Below, one piece after another: positions 1-4,777 of a DNA stretch of 6,711 bases (positions are counted from its first letter, which is position 1; every line of letters begins with the position of its first letter). Location: assembly GCA_947494405.1 (NCBI GenBank), contig CANLWQ010000114.1, positions 1 to 6,711 on the forward strand. Reading direction: 5' to 3'. This DNA comes from Comamonadaceae bacterium (GTDB taxonomy: Bacteria > Pseudomonadota > Gammaproteobacteria > Burkholderiales > Burkholderiaceae_C). The position numbers and the translations under genes are program-made. Below the pieces are notes generated by a model that was given only the letters and a program-made list of their open reading frames with translations, had not been told where the DNA came from and searched no databases.

Positions 1-2
1 GC

Positions 3-1949
3 ACTCGGGTGGGCTTCAGTCTTTATACGGCGGGTGATATTGCGTCAATTGACTATTCCATTGGTGATGGCATCTATGGCACCATCACCAATGACCGGGT
101 GAATGGTTTCAACAACGGTGGTTATTGGACTTTCTACATCACGATGCCCGACATCAACGTGAACTCGGCAATGATTAACTTGGTTTTCAAGGACGTGGCT
201 GGTAACGCGATCAATGCGTATAGCGCTGGCGGAAATACCAAAACCTTTAACGTCAGCATAGACAGCACCGCGCCTACTGTCACTTCTGTTGCCAACATCA
301 AAGACACGGGTTCAAACTCACTCTACAACTCAAACGTTGATTACTTGAACTCGGGCGATGTGCTTTACCAAACTGTCAAATTCAGTGAAGCTGTGAATGT
401 GACTGGCACGCCATTGCTTTACCTAAATATGGACGGGAAATATGTGGGGGCCCAATACCAAAGCGGCTCAGGCACCAATACCTTGACTTTCGCTTATACG
501 ATTCAATCAAATGACAATGCGCTGGGTGGCGTCACCATTGATAACAGTTGGACAAACTTCAATTTAAATGGCGGCAGCATCACAGACGCCGTTGGTAATA
601 ATGCCAATCTGTATTGGAAGGGCACCAATATCCTGAATGAAAATAATACTGTCTATGTGGTGGACAACACAAGCCATGTTAACTTTAAGCAAGGCCAAGA
701 CCTGTTTTGGAAGTACACAGGCACAACCAATTGGTTGTCAACCGCAGAAACTCCTGCTATCTGCGCTGGTAAAACCATTGATATCAGTTTGCGCGTGGAC
801 AGAATGTATTCTGTTGATGTTATCAACCGTTGGTCCAGCGGGAACTCCTATTACAATTTAATTGACGATGGTGTGGTTCTTAAGCGTGCCGTGAACAACT
901 TCCAAGGCAGTGCTGGATATATTAACGGCCAATATATAGCTGGCTCAGCGCAAGGAACAAACGGTGTTTATGTCTACGACACCAAGTGGGATATTGAGGG
1001 AATCACCCTTCCAAATATTGCGTCTTGGACCAACCCTAACTTGTATTATGGTTTCGCGCTTGAATTTAGGACAACCACTTTGGCTGGCGTGACGACAGAC
1101 CCAATGACAAATTCACAGAATAACGCTAAGCTCACTTATGTGGCGACCGGAGGTCTGTCAACGCCAATGGTGCTTGATTTGAATGGCGATGGTGTGCACA
1201 CCGTTGATAAATCTCAAGGCGTGATGTTTGATCTGTCTGCAGTCGGTCAAGTTCAGCACACCGCTTGGACCGACGGCGAAGACGGCTTGCTGGCTTTGGA
1301 CTTGAACGGTGACGGCAAGATCAATGACGGCTCTGAGTTGTTTGGCAATGCCACCCGCACGGCAAATGGCAAAGCCAGTGACGGCTATGAGGCTTTGCGC
1401 CAATACGACCTGAACGCGGATGGTGTGATTAACACCAATGACGCGGTGTTTGGCAAGCTGCAAGTGTGGGCTGATACCAATATGGATGGGGTGAGCCAAG
1501 CCGGTGAGTTGCATTCCCTGCAAGAGGTGGGCGTTGAGTCTCTCAGCCTAGATGCATTGAGCAGCACCCAAACCGAAAACGGTAATATTTACGCAATGAC
1601 TTCTAGCTGGACAGGCACTGACGGCAAAGTCAATGACATGGCCGACGTGTGGTTTGCCAACTCAAGCTTAGAGCAATTGGTGCAAAACGCCACAGGCTCT
1701 CACATGCTGGATTTGGCTGCTGACGCCAGCGCGAATGTGCAAGACCTGAAGTTGTCGGATGTGCTGGGTCTTGACTCGCAGGTCATGGTGATCAAAGCTG
1801 GCACCAACGATGTGGTGAATCTGGATGATTCTGGCTGGAGCCAAAATGGCGCGAGCACCACCTTCGACAACCACAGCTACAACTTGTGGAGTAACGGTAA
1901 CGCCTACGCATTGATAGACCAAAACGCGCAGGTTCACCAAGTCATTTAA
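3..1949 (+). CDS. Large secreted Ig-like/calcium-loop surface protein, C-terminal part (5' partial)
   Basis: The frame is open to the left edge, so the GTG at 9 is not a start and the N-terminus lies outside. Residues here are numbered from position 9. About 1-85 look like the end of one Ig-like unit (VFKDVAGNAI). About 86-200 form a full unit, opening STAPTVTSV, with FSEAVNVTGTP and closing TDAVGNNA. About 221-380 form a beta-rich module I do not recognise. About 387-515 carry four calcium-loop motifs: D390-LNGDG, D431-LNGDG, D467-LNADG and D489-TNMDG. The segment matches the DLNGDG...GSELFG...VWxDxNxDGxSQAGEL block common in RTX-like proteins. The tail (about 580-646: SDVLGL, VVNLDDSGW, YNLWSNGNAYALID) resembles C-termini of type I-secreted proteobacterial adhesins. 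The likely role is a calcium-stabilised cell-surface or secreted adhesin; ligand unknown. There is no secretion gene in the window. Base composition is lower in GC in the first 1150 bases than afterwards. Confidence 0.85.
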   Translation, partial: TRVGFSLYTAGDIASIDYSIGDGIYGTITNDRVNGFNNGGYWTFYITMPDINVNSAMINLVFKDVAGNAINAYSAGGNTKTFNVSIDSTAPTVTSVANIKDTGSNSLYNSNVDYLNSGDVLYQTVKFSEAVNVTGTPLLYLNMDGKYVGAQYQSGSGTNTLTFAYTIQSNDNALGGVTIDNSWTNFNLNGGSITDAVGNNANLYWKGTNILNENNTVYVVDNTSHVNFKQGQDLFWKYTGTTNWLSTAETPAICAGKTIDISLRVDRMYSVDVINRWSSGNSYYNLIDDGVVLKRAVNNFQGSAGYINGQYIAGSAQGTNGVYVYDTKWDIEGITLPNIASWTNPNLYYGFALEFRTTTLAGVTTDPMTNSQNNAKLTYVATGGLSTPMVLDLNGDGVHTVDKSQGVMFDLSAVGQVQHTAWTDGEDGLLALDLNGDGKINDGSELFGNATRTANGKASDGYEALRQYDLNADGVINTNDAVFGKLQVWADTNMDGVSQAGELHSLQEVGVESLSLDALSSTQTENGNIYAMTSSWTGTDGKVNDMADVWFANSSLEQLVQNATGSHMLDLAADASANVQDLKLSDVLGLDSQVMVIKAGTNDVVNLDDSGWSQNGASTTFDNHSYNLWSNGNAYALIDQNAQVHQVI

Positions 1950-1956
1950 CAAGCCC

Positions 1957-1989
1957 GCCCCCTAGGGCAGTTCCTAGGGGGCTTTGCTT
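1957..1989 (+). terminator. Rho-independent-like terminator after the surface-protein gene
   Basis: A 10-bp perfect stem pairs GCCCCCTAGG (1957-1966) with CCTAGGGGGC (1973-1982) around a 6-nt loop. It begins 8 bases after the TAA stop. The following T-tract is short and interrupted (TTTGCTT), so the stem is strong but the U-run weak. Its position directly after the stop makes termination of the adhesin transcript the natural reading. Confidence 0.75.
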
Positions 1990-2017
1990 GCATGGGTCGC
2001 AGGATGGGCTGAGAGAC

Positions 2018-2054
2018 AATACACACTGCTAAGTTTGGCGTGTGTATTTTTTTT
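2018..2054 (+). terminator. AT-rich terminator-like hairpin with T-run in front of the flavin reductase gene
   Basis: AATACACAC (2018-2026) and GTGTGTATT (2040-2048) are perfect 9-base inverted repeats around a 13-nt loop. The right arm runs into eight consecutive Ts (2047-2054). This is the layout of an intrinsic terminator on the + strand, though the stem has only four G-C pairs. It ends 12 bases before the ATG at 2067. It may be a second, tandem terminator for the upstream gene, or a leader attenuator if the flavin reductase promoter lies upstream of it. No promoter between it and the ATG is possible for lack of room. Confidence 0.5.
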
Positions 2055-2066
2055 GAATCTGATCCT

Positions 2067-2582
2067 ATGACCGTTTTTTCTACCCAAGCCAGCTTGCCCG
2101 AGCTTGACCCCACCGATTTGCGCCGCTGCTTGGCCTCCTTCGTCACCGGTGTGACGGTGATGACGGTTTTGGACGCAGATGGCAAGCCCGTGGGTTTGAC
2201 CGCCAACTCTTTCAGCTCTTTGTCACTCGACCCACCGTTGATTGTGTGGAGTCTGCGGCTGAATTCCAGCAGCATGCCCATCTACCAACAGGCCCAGCGT
2301 TTTGCGGTGAATATTTTGGCGGATGATCAAGTAGACATCTCTAACCGCTTTGCCAAATCCGCGCCCGATCGCTTCAATGGCGTTTCCTACCAACCGGGTA
2401 TGGCCGGCGTGCCCTTGATCGACGGCTGTATCGCTTATCTGGAATGCAAACTAGAAGCCACTTACCCCGGTGGCGACCATTTGCTGTTTGTTGGGCGCGT
2501 AGAGCGCATACAACAAAACGAGCGCGCACCCTTGGCGTTTGTGGGTGGCAACTATGTGGCGGTGAAACCCCTTACGCCGTGA
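2067..2582 (+). CDS. Flavin reductase domain protein (FMN-binding split barrel)
   Basis: The 171-residue product belongs to the flavin reductase-like family, in which NAD(P)H:flavin oxidoreductases such as HpaC, NtaB and C1-type components supply reduced FMN/FAD to two-component monooxygenases. Family signatures visible are FVTGVTVMT (25-33), GLTANSFSSLSLDPP (43-57, flavin-phosphate side), NRFAK (93-97), GDHLLFVGRV (136-145) and a closing GGNYVAV. The length is normal for a stand-alone reductase and a cytosolic location is expected. The ATG at 2067 is preferred over an in-frame GTG at 2040 because the GTG lies within the hairpin's right arm and the family N-terminus fits the shorter form; no good Shine-Dalgarno precedes either. 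No monooxygenase partner is visible, so substrate and pathway remain open. Its 3' end overlaps the convergent DUF427 gene by 11 bases. Confidence 0.88.
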   Translation: MTVFSTQASLPELDPTDLRRCLASFVTGVTVMTVLDADGKPVGLTANSFSSLSLDPPLIVWSLRLNSSSMPIYQQAQRFAVNILADDQVDISNRFAKSAPDRFNGVSYQPGMAGVPLIDGCIAYLECKLEATYPGGDHLLFVGRVERIQQNERAPLAFVGGNYVAVKPLTP

Positions 2583-2853
2583 CTTTCACGCCTTTCCAAA
2601 AAGCCACTCGGCCGCGAATTTCCTCGGCCTGCGGCTTGGGGTCGGCGTAGTACCAAACTGCATCGTTGTTGAGTTCGCCGTTGACCAACAAAGAGTAATA
2701 ACTGGCTTGGCCCTTCCAAGAACAAGTGGTTTTGTGGTTGCTAGGCGAAATGAATTCGGGCTTTAATGCGCTCAAGGGAAAGTAGTGATTACCCTCGACT
2801 AAAACGGTATCGTCACTTTGAGCGACCACGGTGTTGTTCCAAACGGCTTGCAT
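2572..2853 (-). CDS. DUF427 domain protein
   Basis: This complete 93-residue protein is recognisable as a DUF427 member. The family core is present: KTTCSWKGQASYYSLLVNG (41-59), VWYYADPKP (66-74) and VAFWKGV (83-89). The family is small, cytosolic and of unknown biochemical function. There is no signal peptide or membrane segment. The ATG at 2853 is supported by AAGGA (minus strand, complement of 2861-2865) seven bases upstream. It is read convergently to the flavin reductase, its TAA falling inside the last codons of that gene. It is divergent from the carbonic-anhydrase-like gene, sharing a 157-bp intergenic region with it. GC is somewhat lower than in the genes on the right. The family assignment is firm; nothing in the sequence indicates a cellular role. 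Confidence 0.88.
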   Translation of the reverse strand: MQAVWNNTVVAQSDDTVLVEGNHYFPLSALKPEFISPSNHKTTCSWKGQASYYSLLVNGELNNDAVWYYADPKPQAEEIRGRVAFWKGVKVTA

Positions 2854-2860
2854 GCTTACA

Positions 2861-2865
2861 TCCTT
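2861..2865 (-). promoter_or_regulatory. Ribosome binding site of the DUF427 gene
   Basis: On the minus strand the bases read AAGGA followed by a 7-nt spacer and the ATG at 2853. This is a good Shine-Dalgarno match and fixes the start. Confidence 0.65.
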
Positions 2866-2913
2866 GGGTTTTGAGAAGTTTGGGTGATTATCGTTGGCGC
2901 TCGGGCTAACCCC

Positions 2914-2942
2914 CTGTGAAGCCTCAATATAAAAACTATAAT
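2914..2942 (+). promoter_or_regulatory. Candidate sigma-70 promoter of the carbonic-anhydrase-like gene
   Basis: A perfect consensus -10 box TATAAT lies at 2937-2942. With a 17-bp spacer the -35 position is CTGTGA (2914-2919), matching TTGACA at only three of six bases, so an activator or UP-type help may be needed. Transcription would begin near 2949, giving a leader of about 60 nt. AAAA (2932-2935) and TTTT (2942-2945) flank the -10 box symmetrically. Confidence 0.5.
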
Positions 2943-2958
2943 TTTCTCGAATTAAACC

Positions 2959-2977
2959 GATATATCAAATTCGCGAA
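2959..2977. promoter_or_regulatory. Two short palindromes in the carbonic-anhydrase-like gene leader (possible operator)
   Basis: GATATATC (2959-2966) and TTCGCGAA (2970-2977) are perfect 8-bp palindromes separated by three bases. They lie just downstream of the predicted start of transcription, where a repressor could bind. In such AT-rich DNA short palindromes arise easily by chance, and no known operator is recognised. Confidence 0.2.
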
Positions 2978-2998
2978 ATTTATATTCATCAATTCTCT

Positions 2999-3002
2999 GG
3001 AG
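2999..3002 (+). promoter_or_regulatory. Ribosome binding site of the carbonic-anhydrase-like gene
   Basis: GGAG lies 8 bases before the ATG at 3011. That spacing favours 3011 over the in-frame ATG at 3023. Confidence 0.6.
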
Positions 3003-3010
3003 TTTTCCGC

Positions 3011-3601
3011 ATGTCTTATGAAATGACACCGACCTGCGCTTGCTGCGCTCCCGCACCTTTGCGTTCAGGCCAAGGCCTGAACCGCCGTGGTTTCTTGAAC
3101 TTTGGCGCCGCCGGTGTGGCGGGCACCGCCTTGGCCACGCTGTCTGCTGGCAAAAGCATGGCTGCCAGTGGTCACTATGAAGCCATGTTGGTCAACTGTA
3201 TAGACCCTCGCTTCACCACTTTGAGCTGGCAGTACATGGGCTTGATTCAAGGCGTCAGCCGCGACAAATTGGAAGACAACTACAGCCACTTTGTGATGGC
3301 CGGCGGCCCCATAGGCGCGGTGCATCCCAAGTTCGCCGCTTGGCACGCCACCTATTTCGATAACTTGGATGTGACTGTGTCCTTGCATCACATCAAGCGC
3401 GTGATTGCTGTTTCTCACCGTGACTGCGGCGCAGCGAAATTGGCCTTTGGCGCTGACGCCGTGTCTGACAAGGGAAAAGAAACCGAGGCGCATTCCGAAG
3501 CCTTGTCCATGTTCCGTCAAGCGGTGAACAAACGTCACCCCAAACTGAGCGTCATCACCGGCATCATGGACACCAACGGCCGCGTGGATTTGGTCGGCTA
3601 A
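3011..3601 (+). CDS. Tat-exported beta-carbonic-anhydrase-like protein
   Basis: The product has 196 residues. The N-terminus carries a twin-arginine signal: N24-RRGFL (R25, R26), then an Ala/Gly-rich hydrophobic stretch (about 29-46). A plausible cleavage site is near S49-M-A51, so the mature protein would be periplasmic. The mature part shows the beta-carbonic anhydrase zinc set, with C63-x-D65-x-R67 in NCIDPRF and H136-x-x-C139 in SHRDCG. The expected reaction is reversible hydration of CO2. The usual CxDSR motif has proline instead of serine here. The n-region holds three cysteines (C9, C11, C12). About 145 mature residues is short for a classical beta enzyme, so a divergent substrate or regulatory role is possible. 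The gene has its own promoter-like region and ends in a 4-bp tail-to-tail overlap with the epoxide hydrolase gene. The export signal is well supported; enzymatic activity is inferred from the metal ligands. Confidence 0.82.
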   Translation: MSYEMTPTCACCAPAPLRSGQGLNRRGFLNFGAAGVAGTALATLSAGKSMAASGHYEAMLVNCIDPRFTTLSWQYMGLIQGVSRDKLEDNYSHFVMAGGPIGAVHPKFAAWHATYFDNLDVTVSLHHIKRVIAVSHRDCGAAKLAFGADAVSDKGKETEAHSEALSMFRQAVNKRHPKLSVITGIMDTNGRVDLVG

Positions 3602-4752
3602 TTTAAGCCTTCTAGGAAGGACAGCAACAAGGCGTTGACCTCTAAGGGGCGCTCTTGTTGCACCCAGTGGCCCGCATGGGGAATCAACTGGCATAAACGC
3701 ATATGGCTGCAGGCCTTGGTTTGCATGGCTTCAAACGCACCTGGCATTTGGTAAACACCCCAATCCGATGCGCCTGCAATGAAGGCCGCGGGCACTTCAA
3801 TACGCTGATCCCCCCACAACTTGCCGAGTTGGGCAAACAGTTGTGCATCGGTGCCGCAGCGGTACCACTGTAAGCCGCCTTGAAAACCGGTTCTCTGGTA
3901 CTCCGCCACATACACACGCAAATCATCTTCTGGCAACCAAGCACAGTCGTCAATCTCTTCATGGGTGGGCATGAAGGGGGCCACGGCCTCGGCCATGGTT
4001 TGCGCTGCACCCATGATGTAGTAGTGGGGCAGTACAGCCCAAGCCTGCGCGGTCCAGCCCGCCAGTGGGTGGGGGCGGTTGTCTGCCCAATCGGCGCTTT
4101 TGACATGGTAGTAAGCGCGTAAAAATGCATGCAAGCCTTGTGGCGCTTGCCACATATCGGTGTTGGCCTTGGGGCCTGAGTAATACCACTGGTAATGCTG
4201 CCTAGGTGGATGAAGTTCCTCTAAACCCTGCACCACTTGCATGAGCTTGTGATGGGCAAGCGCGGCTTCAAGTGCCGGCGGTGGTCCCGCAAACGGCGCG
4301 CTCATCATCACCACCGCATGGAAAACATCGGGGCGTGTGAGGGCGCACCATGCGGCCACAGGCGAGCCAAAATCATGACCGATGACGCAGGCCACATGGC
4401 TGTGGCCCAAGGCTTGGACCAAAGCCGCCGCGTCAGCCACCAGTTGCAGCATGTGGCTGGCTTGCCAGTCGCCCTCGAAGCGCTCGTCACCCCCCGAGGT
4501 GCGGCCATAGCCGCGCTGATCGGGTGCCACCACGTGATAACCCGCCGCGGCCAATACCGGCAGTTGATGTCGCCAACTGAAAGCCAGTTCGGGGAAACCG
4601 TGCAGCAACAGCAGCAAAGGTTTGGCGCTGACATCCCCCTCGAAGCCGGCTTCCAAGAAGTGCATTTGCAAACCTTGGTCGATAGATAGGGTGCGCGAGC
4701 GCACGCCCTCGGGCAGGGGCAGGGGTGCAAGCAAGCTGCTCATTTCGCTCAT
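3598..4752 (-). CDS. Epoxide hydrolase-like alpha/beta hydrolase
   Basis: The 384-residue protein has the epoxide hydrolase layout. HGFPE (51-55) forms the oxyanion region. D127 in GHDFG (125-129) is the nucleophile, an aspartate as in epoxide hydrolases and haloalkane dehalogenases rather than an esterase serine. D330 in AGASDWG is the likely acid and H362 in PHAGHW the base. Lid tyrosines fit too: Y190 in QWYYSGP and Y281 in RVYVAEY, followed by RTGFQGGLQWYR, typical of soluble epoxide hydrolases. The expected reaction is epoxide to vicinal diol through an alkyl-enzyme ester, in the cytosol; no signal peptide is seen. The paired tyrosines argue against a dehalogenase. The start may be 4752 or the in-frame ATG three codons later (4743), since neither has a strong Shine-Dalgarno. 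It lies 25 bp after the IorB-like gene on the same strand, so the two are probably co-transcribed. The substrate cannot be read from the sequence. Confidence 0.88.
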   Translation of the reverse strand: MSEMSSLLAPLPLPEGVRSRTLSIDQGLQMHFLEAGFEGDVSAKPLLLLLHGFPELAFSWRHQLPVLAAAGYHVVAPDQRGYGRTSGGDERFEGDWQASHMLQLVADAAALVQALGHSHVACVIGHDFGSPVAAWCALTRPDVFHAVVMMSAPFAGPPPALEAALAHHKLMQVVQGLEELHPPRQHYQWYYSGPKANTDMWQAPQGLHAFLRAYYHVKSADWADNRPHPLAGWTAQAWAVLPHYYIMGAAQTMAEAVAPFMPTHEEIDDCAWLPEDDLRVYVAEYQRTGFQGGLQWYRCGTDAQLFAQLGKLWGDQRIEVPAAFIAGASDWGVYQMPGAFEAMQTKACSHMRLCQLIPHAGHWVQQERPLEVNALLLSFLEGLN

Positions 4753-4777
4753 GCTGCTCAGGTGTTGCTTGAGCTGA

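Noticed and set aside
2009..2064. TPP-riboswitch-like words: CTGAGA at 2009-2014 and CTGATC at 2059-2064.
   Set aside because: The order resembles a thi-box, but the conserved GGATAATGCCAGCG part and matching helices are absent, and the downstream gene is a flavin reductase with no thiamine link.
2040..2066. In-frame GTG start at 2040 for the flavin reductase.
   Set aside because: It lies in the right arm of the hairpin, has no Shine-Dalgarno, and would add nine residues (MCIFFESDP) not expected in the family.
3624..3661. Inverted repeat GCAACAAG / CTTGTTGC with a 22-nt loop downstream of the carbonic-anhydrase-like gene, near a 5-bp CCTTC/GAAGG stem at 3608-3620.
   Set aside because: Both lie inside the epoxide hydrolase coding region, and neither is followed by a T-run in either direction; too weak to call a terminator.
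3065..3694. Minus-strand open frame of 209 codons opposite the carbonic-anhydrase-like gene.
   Set aside because: It is antisense to a gene with a clear Tat signal and zinc motifs and runs into the epoxide hydrolase gene; its translation has no recognisable domain. It is a shadow frame of GC-rich DNA.
4237..4689. Plus-strand open frame of 150 codons opposite the epoxide hydrolase.
   Set aside because: It is antisense to the HGFPE and GHDFG motifs; its low-complexity His/Gln/Arg-rich translation is typical of a shadow frame.
4753..4777. Small inverted repeat GCTCA/TGAGC in the gap between the IorB-like and epoxide hydrolase genes.
   Set aside because: It has only five base pairs and no T-run, so it is not a terminator and does not argue against co-transcription.
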